Source of the DNA: Manis javanica | Taxonomy: Eukaryota > Chordata > Mammalia > Pholidota > Manidae | Direction of reading: 5' to 3' | DNA: 64,000 nt | Assembly (NCBI RefSeq): GCF_040802235.1 | Contig: NC_133167.1 | Coordinates: forward strand, 94,536,001-94,600,000 | Shown here: positions 1 through 9,914 of the stretch, piece after piece | Position numbering within the stretch: the first letter of the stretch is position 1 | How the letters are laid out: every line of letters begins with the position of its first letter | Position numbers and translations under genes: made by a program | Notes under the pieces: generated by a model | What the model was told of the DNA's origin: nothing | Database searches by the model: none | The model's input: the letters and a program-made list of their open reading frames with translations, nothing else

Positions 1-310
1 AAGAGGTTGAGCCCATCTGTCAACACTTCCCCATTGCCTCCAGCAACCACTGATTGGCATTTGTCACTATAGCTTAGCGCACATAGCTACAATTTTTTAT
101 GCATGGAACCATACAGTAAGTACTCTTGTTTTTGTCTGCTTTCTTTCATCACCATACTTATTTTTAAATCCATCCATATTGTTACACACATCAAGAGTAT
201 CTCCTTTTATTACTGAGCAAGAGGGGAGTGTGTGGATATACCATGGTTTGCTCATCCCCTCATCTATGCATGGACATTTGGGCAGTCTGTTAGTTACCAG
301 GAACATCTAT
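1..310 (-). mobile_element. Old LINE-1 3' end (ORF2 C-terminus and 3' UTR), cut by window edge
   Basis: The minus strand encodes a decayed copy of the last part of LINE-1 ORF2. In the frame 306-97 the segment LPKCPCIDEGM followed by WYIHT and SVIK matches the well-known end of the L1 reverse-transcriptase protein (usual form PKCPSIDEW...WYIHTMEYYSAIK). The left part (1-95) corresponds to L1 3' UTR. Many substitutions and no intact frame mark it as an old, dead copy. It continues beyond the left edge. Confidence 0.8.
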
Positions 311-1465
311 GGATGATCCTATTTTGGCATTTGTTTTCCTGTGTGATTAATAATTTTCTTTGGCTGTAATAGAAACACATATGTATAAATTTATTTTGGA
401 TTATTCACTTGAAAATGACTTATCTTTGACTGTAAACATAAGAATCATCCTTCCTAAGTCATGCTATTCCTACTACCAGATTAATCATCCTTAAAATGCT
501 ACTGACTTGCTTAAAAGTTTTGGTGACTCCCCATTACCTGGGTGTGACTTGAGAACTTTTTAAGAAGTTAGGGTATGTTTTTTCTTTGTTCTGTATAATC
601 TTTCACCAATTCCCTCAGCTCAAGAAGGTAACCAAAGTTTTCCTTGCCCTCTGTTTTAGGTGACTTTATGTTGTAGAGCCAAAATGAGAAGTTGTTAGGT
701 AAGCTACATGTTATCAAGATTCAAGTCTTCAAAGCTCCCACATATTGGGGGGATTTTAGGGACAGTCATTTCAGAAGGGATGGGTTGGAGGCAAGGATTG
801 TTTGGCTACAGATCTGAAATAGTTGGGCCTAGAGGTATTCAGAGATCTAATCTTGGCCTAGAAACCAGATGGCGTGTCTATGGATTTTGTGAAAATATTT
901 CAGTATAACTACCTAATCCCATTCAGAGTCTTCCATGACAATACTTGTGGTGTTGTTGAAAGATGTCTGAGGGGACTAAAGAGTAGGACCTGTGGCCTTG
1001 GAAGCTACAACAGACAACTTCAAGGCCAATGTTGCCAGTGAAGTATGGACGTGAAGCATATCATTGACAACTTTGTTGGAAAGAATATGTAGGATTATTT
1101 CCTCTAACTTTTATAACTATTCAAAACACCTAAAAGTCGAAGTTGGCAAGTCCCAAACACAAATGACATTGAATTTTCTACCAGTCAGGCATCTGACAAG
1201 GTGAAGTTATATTGGAAACATAAAGAGAAAGTGACATTTCTTTCCCAGTTGTGCTGCAGATAAGTCATCCTCTCTAAATTCATAAAGTATAATTTGGGAC
1301 TGTGTCTGGTTCACACGTGAGGGTGTGCTTTTCTCACATGCTACTAAGCTCAGAGACCAACTGCCAGCACTGGTGTGGCTGATCGACAATGTCCACCCAC
1401 CAAAATTAGCATGGTGGCTCTAACCTCATGTTAATTTTTTTTAAATCGTGTGATCACAAGGTGGG
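311..1465. other. Unclassified AT-rich DNA, no gene seen
   Basis: No open frame here exceeds about 66 codons and none resembles a known protein. I could not assign any repeat family. It may contain very old repeat fragments that need a profile search. Confidence 0.5.
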
Positions 1466-1469
1466 CCAT

Positions 1470-1655
1470 AAGATACAGGCTGTATGTCCATGTTTGGGGC
1501 AAGAAGAAGAGGGAAAGGTAGCTGCACCATCTTCCTTTTTTCCTTTCATAGGAGAGCAAAAGACCTTGTTGGGACTCCTCATTGACGTCCACTTACGTCC
1601 CTTTGCCAGGCACTGTTTGGCACCCAATGACCACATCTAAATGTGGTTCTGGGAA
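1470..1655. repeat. Possible ancient interspersed repeat, family not decided
   Basis: The stretch around CTCCTCATTGACGTCCACTT and the following tract resembles a medium-reiteration mammalian repeat with a 'catcccattggccagaac...cacatggcc' core. A second similar stretch lies at 36850-37095. Divergence is high and I cannot name the family. Confidence 0.25.
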
Positions 1656-2269
1656 GTGAGTATTGAGAATGATATCAAAGAAGGGATCAGAAGTATGCAG
1701 CAGAAGCAAAAAGAGTAATCCAGCATCTAAAGAGCAGTGAAGGATCCCAGCTGGAGCAAATCAGCTCTGTTAGGTTACACAGAAGAGAAGTCAGGGCTAG
1801 ACGAGGGAGGACCTTGTATATTCGCTGAATCGCTTTGGAATTTCAGTGTATGGAAGATCTGCAGATTAGCTGAACCACCCCCGATCTTGCCCAAACTATT
1901 CCTCACTTACTGTTTTTTATTCTTCAAGTCCTACTCACTTAATGAAATCTTTCCTGATCTACCTTACACTGACTTTTTATATTTTTAAAAGGCACTGATA
2001 GGGTATCATAGAAAATAAGTGATATTTTTACAGTTTTTTAATTTTAGACTGTGAACAATATCCATATTTTTTAGAGAAAAAGGTAAATCTGGAACTGTTC
2101 TTACTGAGTCATTAACCATTTTGCACAGGTCTTTCAGCAGTTCTTACTTACTATAAGAAGTCACGATTGTATCTGCCCAACACTATTTAAACCCTTTTCC
2201 AAGGGACCTAATAGGAAAGAGAATGAAGGTGCTTACATAAAATTCTTATCATACAATTCAGTGACTCTT

Positions 2270-2390
2270 CTTGATTGTAGAGAGGCTGAATTAATATGAA
2301 GATTTCTGGACCCACTCCTAAACATAGTGATTCATGTAAGCCTTTGGGCCCTGAATTGTCATTCTGTAAGGGCCCTTGATGATTTGGAAC
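2270..2390 (+). mobile_element. MER5A-like hAT-Charlie DNA transposon fragment
   Basis: The order 'gatttctggacccactcctaa', then 'tagtgattcat', then 'gggccctgaattgtcattctg' follows the MER5A consensus, which has a methylation-decayed cytosine-rich core and a 'gggcccagcaatctgtgtttta' tail. It is non-autonomous with no coding capacity. The similarity is moderate. Confidence 0.4.
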
Positions 2391-2399
2391 CAAATGGTC

Positions 2400-2960
2400 T
2401 CCCGATCTTGTTTTGATCCACAGCTGCAGCCCTTAAAAAAGCCATGACCACAGGCAGTGTACACAAGTGAGAAAAGTAGTAGCATCCTTGTGACTGGCGT
2501 TAATAAGTAATGAGTGTGACCATCTGTGATTCATTATCAGCATAGTACAGCCATCATGGGATAAGGTCAACATGAGAAACAAAGAAGGAGCTATGGACTG
2601 AAAAATAATTTTCCCTTGGCCACTATATACACTAAAGTATATAATTCTCATACAGAGATGGGTGTTTAGTCATTTCTATTTTATTTTTTCCAAAGATATA
2701 GATTTATCAAGTATTTACCAAGTTTCAAAAGGTGAATATGGACTTTCCTTTCAAACAGCATGGCAGACTGGGTGTACAGAGAACTCCTAGACTACAGAGT
2801 CCCTAAACATGTTGAATACAGATATAAAAAAAAGAAGAAAACAAAACAAAATAAATGCACAGGTGAAAAGGGCAGGAATGTAAGAGAATTCCTTGTGAGA
2901 TAGAGATGAGAAGAATGTACAAATTCTGACAGGTCACCAAGTATTGAGTTCAGGAGGCCA
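2400..2960. other. Unclassified DNA, no gene seen
   Basis: No coding frame or named repeat is supported. An A-rich tract (about 2826-2852) precedes the L1 3' end that follows. Confidence 0.45.
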
Positions 2961-2964
2961 AGAG

Positions 2965-3235
2965 CAGAGCATCGTAACTATACTCAACAATACTGTAGTG
3001 TGTACTTGAAATCGGCTAAGAGGGTGGATCAAAAGCATTCTAACCATGCACACATGCATGCATGTATACACACAAATGGTAACTGTATGTGGCAATGCAT
3101 GCTAACTAGATTGTGCTAGGAATCATTTCACAATGTGTACATATGTCACAAGGTCAAGCTGTGTATCTTCAATATATCTCTATTTGTCAATTACACACCA
3201 ATAAAGGTGAAAAAGAAAACAGAAAAGAAAGGGAA
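2965..3235 (+). mobile_element. LINE-1 3' UTR end fragment
   Basis: The order 'actatactcaacaatactgta', 'gtgtacttgaaatcggctaag', 'gggtggatc', 'catttcacaatgtgtacatat' and 'caataaa' followed by an A-rich tract is the 3' end of an L1M-type element in sense orientation. Only the untranslated end is present, as expected for a 5'-truncated insertion. An alternating purine-pyrimidine tract with GCATGC palindromes (3044-3071) has grown inside it. Confidence 0.65.
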
Positions 3236-3239
3236 AGCA

Positions 3240-3565
3240 GCTTTAGCCTTTAAAATATCTTTTAAACCTTGCTGGCTTCATTGAGTTGTGCAGAGAAGGC
3301 AGAGGGGACCAAGCCTGAGCTGTAACAGAGTGGAATGAGGGATCAGGGGTGTGCAAATAAAGCTGGAGGCCCCCAGAGGGAACATAATCATACGGTGAAC
3401 TAGGAGAGAGATCTGTCCTACAGGGGAAGATGGGATGAATATTTGCATGTTGAGGTCTAGTCTCAGAATGGTGAAGACAAAAGAAGGAAATATCCCCTGA
3501 AAACTCCCAGCCATATGCATATAGGGGTCAAATTTCAGAACTACTATATGGCTCAAACAATCTCA
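3240..3565. other. Unclassified DNA, no gene seen
   Basis: A minus-strand open frame of 92 codons (3556-3278) crosses most of the stretch, but it has no recognisable domain. No repeat name could be given. Confidence 0.4.
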
Positions 3566-3569
3566 GGGT

Positions 3570-3925
3570 AGATTGATTAGTCCGCTTGGGCTGCTAGAAC
3601 AAAATGCCACCGACTGGGTGGCTTTTAAACAGAAATTTAATTCTCACAGTTGTGGAGGCTGGAAAGCTCAAGATCACGGTGTCAGGATGGCTGCTCTCAA
3701 ATGAGGGCCCTCTTACTGGTCCTTGCTGGCATCTCTTGCTATATCATCGCCTGACAGAAGGGCTAGGGTTCTTTCTGAAGCCTCTTTTAAGACACTAATA
3801 CCATCCAGACGTGTTCCAGCCTCATGGATTAACAGTTCCCAAAGGCCGCACCTACTAATATCAGCATACCTGGCATTAGGATTTCAACACAAGAATTTTA
3901 GAGAGACACACACATTCAGACCATA
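3570..3925 (-). repeat. MLT1-type LTR (3' LTR of the MaLR element)
   Basis: Read on the plus strand it runs from 'ttagtccgcttgggctgcta' through 'gactgggtggcttttaaac', 'ctcacagttgtggaggctgg' and 'ggatttcaacacaagaattt' to 'cattcagaccatagc', which is the reverse complement of an MLT1 LTR from end to start. It is the 3' LTR because the provirus reads leftwards. Confidence 0.75.
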
Positions 3926-4217
3926 GCTTTACTGCCTCTGACCGCCGAAAATATATGTCCTTCTCACATGCAAAATACATTAATTTCATCCCAAGAGCCC
4001 CACACATTTCAACTTGCTCCAGTATCAGCTCAAAAGTCTAAGTCCAGTCTCTTCTAAACACCATCTAAATCAGATATGAGGAAGGCTCAAAACTCAGCCA
4101 AAGACAAATTGCTCTCCAGCTCTGAACCTGTGAAACCAAAACACAAGGGTAGGTAGGGCGTGGGAGAGACACGAGAGCTTCCAAAAGGGAGAAATAGAAG
4201 AGAAAAAAGGGGTAGAG

Positions 4218-4660
4218 CAGTCGCCCCTTCTCCTGGGAGATACATTGCAAGGCCGCAGTGGATGCCTGACTCCTACACACAGTGTTTTCCTTTACATACA
4301 CCCCTACGCTAACGCTTAACTGGTCAATTAGGCCCAGGGAGAGAGTAACAATAACTAATCATAAAATGCAGCAATTATAACAACATACCTTAATAAAAGC
4401 TATGTGGACGTGGTCTCTCCTTGTCTCTGCAAAAATACCTTACTGTGCGGACTCCCCTGTGCGTCTGGTGCTGACGTCCGACGATGTGACGCCTCCACGG
4501 AGAGGTGACGTGCGCGGATGACACAGCGTGGTGACGTAACGCTCCGCGACCACTGACCTCCTGACAGTTCGTCAGGAGGAGCCTCTGCTTGCGGCCTGGT
4601 GTTGGGCCGGGAATTGGAGAGCAAACGCCAAAGCCCAGAGAAGCGGGGGATCCCCTAACG
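4218..4660. mobile_element. MER2 (Tigger-derived) DNA transposon inside the MaLR internal region
   Basis: The order of blocks matches MER2: 'gcagtggatgcctga', 'caataactaatcataaaatg', 'cttaataaaagctatgtgga', repeated TGACGT motifs, 'gaccactgacctcctgaca' and 'gtcaggaggagcctctgctt'. The ends are poorly kept but lie near 4218 and 4660. MER2 has no transposase gene. Unlike most fossil DNA transposons this copy is still CpG-rich in its right half (see 4441-4802). Because it sits inside the MaLR element it is the younger insertion. Confidence 0.75.
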
Positions 4661-4802
4661 GGTCCCAGGTAAGGCCAGACCCTGACCCGGCAAACAGCAC
4701 TCAAGCCCGAGGCTTGGGAACAGTCCTCCTTGGCTCAGCGCCCCGCACTCTGGGCCCGCGGGGCTGGGCTGGGGACAGGCTTCCTGCTTCCCCCTCGCCC
4801 CG
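4441..4802. promoter_or_regulatory. CpG-island-like block derived from MER2 and MaLR sequence
   Basis: By hand count there are about 29 CpG pairs in some 360 bases, with GC clearly above the AT-rich surroundings; this would meet the usual CpG-island criteria. TGACGT, the half-site for CREB/ATF factors, occurs at 4472-4477, 4506-4511 and 4532-4537, the last as TGACGTAA. The CpGs and TGACGT motifs are partly inherited from the MER2 consensus, but fossils this old normally lose most CpG to deamination. Promoter or enhancer use is an inference; no TATA box or transcript evidence is seen. Confidence 0.4.
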
Positions 4803-5607
4803 CTCTGCAGGTCAGGCCCAGGCTGCAGCTCCCATGGTTTGGCTGAGCATCTCTGAAATGCCCCTGGGGTCGTTCTTTTGCCGTGGACAATGGGTCCTGG
4901 TAATGTTTAGATAGCTGGCCAATCTCTCCACTGTCAGGATGCCAGCTTCTAGCTTTTGTTAAGGTAGTTAGTTGATCTACACCAGTCTATCCAATTCAGC
5001 CACTACCTTTGTATCCTTTCCTGAGCATGGTTCGTTATCTTTCAACATGGATATCCTTAGAATTTTCCAAACTTTAAGTTCTGTTTCCTTTCTGATTAAC
5101 TATTCTGTCCTTAAATCATTTCTTTCTTTTCTCATTTTACTGTAAGCATTCAAGAAAAGCCAGTCTGTTCCTTCAGTACCTTGCTTAGAAATAGCTTCAG
5201 CCCAATTCCCAATTTCATTGCTCAGAAGTTCTACTTTGCAAGAGCACTAGGACACAAACATTTCAGCCAAGCTCTCTTCTGCTTTAATAAGGATCTCCTT
5301 TCCTCCAATTTCCAGTAACACGTTCCTTATTACTATCGGAGACCTCATCAGAATAGCAGTTACCATTCATATTTCTACCAACATTCTATTAACAGCCACT
5401 TACGTATTTTCTACAAGACTGAGGCTTTCTTTAGAGCTCCCCTCTTCTGAGCCCTCAGATTTGCCTTTAACAGCTCACTCCCCACAATGAAGGCTTTTTC
5501 AAACATGCATCTCCAAACTCTTCTGGCCTCTGCCTGTTAGCCAGTGCCAAAGCCACCACCACATTTTTAGGGATTTGTTACAGAAGCACCCTGCTCTCAG
5601 TACCAGT

Positions 5608-5975
5608 TTTCTTAATCTGTTCAAGCTGCTGTAGCAATACAACAAACTGGGTGGCTTATAAAAAAAAAAAAAAAAAACCCTAGCAATTTATTGCTTACAT
5701 CTGTGGAAGCTGGCGTCCGCGATCAGAGCACCAGCCTGATCAGGTGAGGGCCCTTTTCTGGATCACAGATGTCTTGCATCCTCACATGGCCAAAGGCGGC
5801 AAGGTATGTCTTGGAGCCTCTTTAATAAGGCACAGTTCCCATTTATGAGGGTTCTGTCCTCCTGACTTAAACACCTCCCAACAGGCCCCATCTACTCATA
5901 CTGTCCCCTCTGGGGGTCAGGATTTCAACATGTGGGTGTTGGTGAGCTACACAAACCTTCAGCCCACAGTGGTTC
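5608..5975 (-). repeat. MLT1-type LTR (5' LTR of the MaLR element)
   Basis: It runs from 'ttaatctgttcaagctgctg' through 'aacaaactgggtggcttata', 'caggtgagggcccttttctg', 'catcctcacatggcc' and 'ggatttcaacatgtgggtgt' to 'aaaccttcagcccaca', the same family and orientation as the left LTR. The usual 'ataaacaacagaaattta' has become an A18 run at 5660-5677. It is clearly diverged from the left LTR, as expected for an old insertion. Confidence 0.75.
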
Positions 5976-5979
5976 CCTA

Positions 5980-6805
5980 AAAACTGGTTTCCAAACCCAT
6001 TCAATGAAAGACACTGACAGTCACCTAGGTAAAGCAACCGCATACATCATCTAGAAGAAAAATAACTTAAACATAGGCTTAAGCAACTGTTAACAGTTAA
6101 CATTTCAAGGAACACAAACCCACAATGAGAAAAGAAGGGATAGTCACAAGAGTGTTAGGCCAAACCCCACCCCTGGGTGTGTTCCGGGCTGAGTGGAGTG
6201 GGAACATCTCAGCCGTCTGCTTTCACCTGGAGCCAGTCAGGCTGGAGCCCTGGCCGAGGACTGAGGGAGGAAGATGAATGCGGGGAGGGTAGTTAAGCCT
6301 CTGATTAACTCCCTGTAAACTGCTTTTATCTAGCTTGATCCTTCCGCAGCACGTCATCGCTTATCTCAAGGTGGCCTGCAATCCACAGCTCTTTATGAGT
6401 TCTGGTAACCACTGCATGCCCTTGTTGCTCAGGACTTAGGACGTTAACAGAATCACACCTGTGAGACTTGGTTGCTCCATGTGTCATGGTTCCTCTGAAT
6501 CTGTCCATCTTTTAAACAGACATTTTATATACAACCACTTTCTCTTTGAATTTTTCTAATTTGAGTGTGCCATTTATTTCTTGTTTCCTATGAGTATAAA
6601 GAGATCTGGAAGTTAGAGGGAGACAGGCTAATATGGATGTAATCTGAATTGAATGAATAAAAGAGAGAAGAAATAATGAAAAACAAACATATAAATTCAT
6701 ATGAAAACTGATAAGTACCCAGAACTGATTAAAGATAATAATCCTTAGATATAGGAAGCAAAATGTCTACCAAGTAAAATAAAGATAAATTCAATCTCTG
6801 TAGAA
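5980..6805. other. Unclassified DNA with a GC-richer part at 6160-6500
   Basis: No gene is seen. The part at about 6160-6500 is less AT-rich and has the look of a degraded LTR or transposon, but I could not match it to a family. Confidence 0.4.
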
Positions 6806-6809
6806 CATA

Positions 6810-7180
6810 CTGCAGAAAAAGAATCAAAGAAAACAAAGATCTTAAGAGCTGTCAGAATGAAAAATAGGTTACACATAAATGAGTGGTAGTTAAACTGAAT
6901 GCCGTCTTGATAGCCACAAAGAAACCCAGAAGACTGTGGGATAATAAATTTAAAAGAGTAAGAGAAAATAACTGTCAATCTAGAATTATAGACTTGGGAA
7001 AAATGTTTCAAGGATCAGGATGAAATAAAAACAGTTTCAGACAAATAAAAGTTGAGAAAGTTTACCACCAACAGACTATATTAAAGGAATTTTTAACAAA
7101 TGTGGTCCAGGAAGAAGAAAAGTAATCCCTAAAGGAAGATCTGAAAAGCAAGAACAGCCAGGCCAGATGATCGTAGACAC
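6810..7180 (+). mobile_element. Old LINE-1 5'-region fragment
   Basis: The series 'gagaaaataactgtcaatct', 'agaattatagac', 'aaacagtttcagacaaataaa' and 'gttgagaaagtttaccaccaa' followed by 'cagactatattaaaggaatt' matches the 5' segment of old L1M elements ('ctgtcaacctagaattctat...cattttcagacaaacaaaaactgag...ccaccagcagac'). The same family segment recurs at about 53250-53500. It is non-coding. Confidence 0.6.
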
Positions 7181-7184
7181 ATGG

Positions 7185-8990
7185 GTGAGTCCAAACATCA
7201 GCCATGTAAGCTGATACTGATACATCTAATTTGTGGAGTTAAACAAAGTTAGGCTGAAAATCCTGAGCAATGGCATATAATTTGGGAGGTATACACTGCA
7301 GTGCACTACAGCTCCACTTACCGGAAGAATGGCAGGTGGTATTTATGAGCTTGCATGCTTAGCCTAGGCTTGTATTTCCATAGTGGAGATTGAACACAAT
7401 TGTCTAGGGATAATTCAGGGTCAGGGCAGAATCTCTTGAAATTTGCTATATCCAGGAAATACATGACATTGTGGTGAGTTTCCTCTTCCCAGCACCCCTA
7501 AAGCAGAGTATAACCATATCTTGCCTTCAGACAGGAAGATGCAAGACCCGAATGGGCTGAGATATGGAGGAGGTTCCCTTTGCTGATGATGTGGAGGGGT
7601 CCCAAGAGGAGCTGCTGTTTCCAATTATATATCCTTTCTTTCCTGAGAAAGCTGGTAGGTGAGGCAGCTTCTAAATTGGAGAAAGGTTCACCTGTTGACT
7701 GGCCAGCATGATATTAAGAATGGAATCACCGGCTGGAGCAAGGGTTCCTGCATCCCAGTGCAGGGTTTACTTGAACTGAAATAGACTTCTCTTTATATTT
7801 TATGCAGTTCTGTACCACAATGGACTACATTTTATAGGTAAAAAGAAAGATCAAGGAATCTCTTCTTTGATTGAGTACTTTGGTTGTGGCTCACCCTGAA
7901 AGATATAATAAATTCTGTTTCTTTGCAATGCGGGGCAATGCAAGGTAGTCAATTTGGTTTCAGTTCTGTTTGAAGGCTTCCTATGGACAGAAACTGATTT
8001 CTTCCTAAAGCCGTCTTGGCTTATGCTCAAAGACTGGCTGACTCTTCACTTACTTTGTTATTTATTAAAGCCCCAAATTCCAAGCCCAGACTTCTACTTT
8101 CTGTTCAGCAGAAATAACTGACTTTGGACAATATATGTTTCAAGGGCAATATAAGCAGTCAAATGACCTAGAGAGGTTTTTCATCATTTCTTTCACTCAC
8201 CATTGTACCATTACCCATGGGACATCAAAGACTAGAGAGACTGCCTTTCCCATTGATTTTGTATGCTCAGAGCACAGTGCAGTCTTTGGTCTTGCTCCAA
8301 AAACAAATATATATCCCGACACATCCAGTTGTTTTCCTGGAAACCCAATAGCCTTCTGTCCACCTGACAAGTAGTTTCGGAGGGGGATGGCATGCTGGGG
8401 CGGCTCAAGTTCATCTGCCTGTGTATTACTTACCAGCTTCATGTTCTGCCATGAAAAGAATTTGGCCTCTAAAAATATTAATTTGTGTTTCTGAAGGGAA
8501 TGACTCTAACAGCTGATTTTTTTTTTTTTTTTGCCAAGCAGGATTTCCATTAAGCAATGCAAAGGAAAGTAATTTTCCAAATCCTTCAAAAACATGTGGC
8601 ATGGAGGCTGAACTCGCTCAAGGCCCTCCATTTTTGCAGTTAACAGACTTCACAGATCTAAGTAGATTTCAGTGAAGGAGGTACAATACAGATAAGGACT
8701 TAGATGCCCCCAAATCAGCATGGAATTCTTTTTCTCTATTAAGTCACACTAATCCTTGGTATTTAATCAGGGAAAGTCAGCTGATAGAGATTGTTTTGAG
8801 AGGTGGCATGGGTTTCTATATTCCATATAAGGCACTGAAGGAGAGCTGTATTTAGGAAACCTGAAATATTGGCTTGTTTAAGTAACAAACACTCCTCTTT
8901 ATTTGGAAGTAGGGAGTTCCGTATTGATTTAAAAAGCAAAGTGGTTAAATTTTGAACATTATTTTCTAGTTTGGAAATATCTTTCCTTAG
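7185..8990. other. Unclassified, probably single-copy DNA
   Basis: Short frames only. A T15-like run lies near 8518-8532. No repeat family or exon could be supported. Confidence 0.45.
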
Positions 8991-8994
8991 CATA

Positions 8995-9910
8995 GCAAAT
9001 GCACACAACATAGAAACGTACAGCTCAATAAATTCTCATGCAGTGAACACAGTGTAACCACTGCCCGTCAAAAAAGGATGTCGACAGCAGTCCACAAGCA
9101 CCTCTTATGACCCCTCCCAAATACTAAACCCTCTTTCTTCCTAAATTAGCCACTGTCTTGGCTTCTAACATAGTAGATCGGTTTTCCCTGTGTTGGAAAT
9201 GTATCTAATCGGAGTTATTATATATGCACAGGTATGTAGATGTACATATATATGCTTCTGTTGGTAATATATGTAGTAATAGATTATGGGATCTTTGTGT
9301 CCATGTCTGTCAAATCAGCAGTGACTAAAATGCTCTTTCTAAATCATTGCAGCTATTTTTCCCTGCAAAGAGTATTGAATCCCTGGTTGCTCTATGTTGT
9401 CAGTGATTGGCAGTGTCATCCTTTCTAGTTTTAGCAGTGCTTGTGCACATGTAGTAACATCTTATTGAAGTTTTAATTGGCATTTTCTGATGACTAATGA
9501 AGCTTGCATACATTTTCAATTATTAGTTTCTTCTTTGTAACTCTTGCCCATTTTTCTGTTGCGCTGGCTGTTCATGTTCTTATTGATGCATATGAGGTTT
9601 TTTTTTTTGAACATCCTGGATATGAGGCTTTTCTTGGTTATATGTGTTGCATGGTGTTTTTGTATGGTGTATTTAGATGAACAGACATTCTTCATTTTAA
9701 TGTGGGTTGTATTATTTATGTCTTCCTTTAGGCTTGATGCTTTTTATATATTGTTCAAAAAGTCACCCTCTATGCCAAGGTGATGACAATGTGCTCCTAT
9801 ATGATCTTCTGAAAGTTTTATTTTGCTTTCCTTACTGACAGCTACAGTTCATTTGGAATTATTTTGTCTGTGATTTGATGTGCAAGTTTTATCTTTTTCC
9901 ATATGCATAT
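8995..9910 (-). mobile_element. Old LINE-1 (3' UTR into ORF2), antisense
   Basis: The left part ('aaattctcatgcagtgaacac', 'gtaaccactgcccgtca', 'ttggcttctaacatagta') is an L1M 3' UTR read backwards. From about 9470 the segments 'ctgatgactaatgaagcttg', 'tctttgtaactcttgcccat', 'gatgaacagacattcttcat' and 'gccaaggtgatgacaatgtg' follow L1 ORF2 in reverse. Many indels have destroyed the frame. The middle part (9210-9460) is more degraded. Confidence 0.7.
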
Positions 9911-9914
9911 GCAG

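Larger units (their letters stand above)
3570..5975 (-). mobile_element. Nearly complete ERVL-MaLR (MLT1-type) element, LTR-internal-LTR
   Basis: Two MLT1-type LTRs in the same orientation (3570-3925 and 5608-5975) enclose an internal region that reads as MaLR internal sequence on the minus strand, for example 'gattaactattctgtcctta', 'gacctcatcagaatagcag' and 'gcaccctgctctcagtaccag' running into the right-hand LTR. A MER2 DNA transposon at 4218-4660 has landed inside; without it the element is about 2 kb, normal for non-autonomous MaLR proviruses. MaLR elements have no retroviral pol or env and none is seen here. Keeping both LTRs is less common than a solo LTR. Confidence 0.75.

Noticed and set aside
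3044-3071. GCATGC/CACA tract as a Z-DNA or regulatory element
   Set aside because: Short alternating tract inside an L1 3' UTR; best explained as a degenerate microsatellite.
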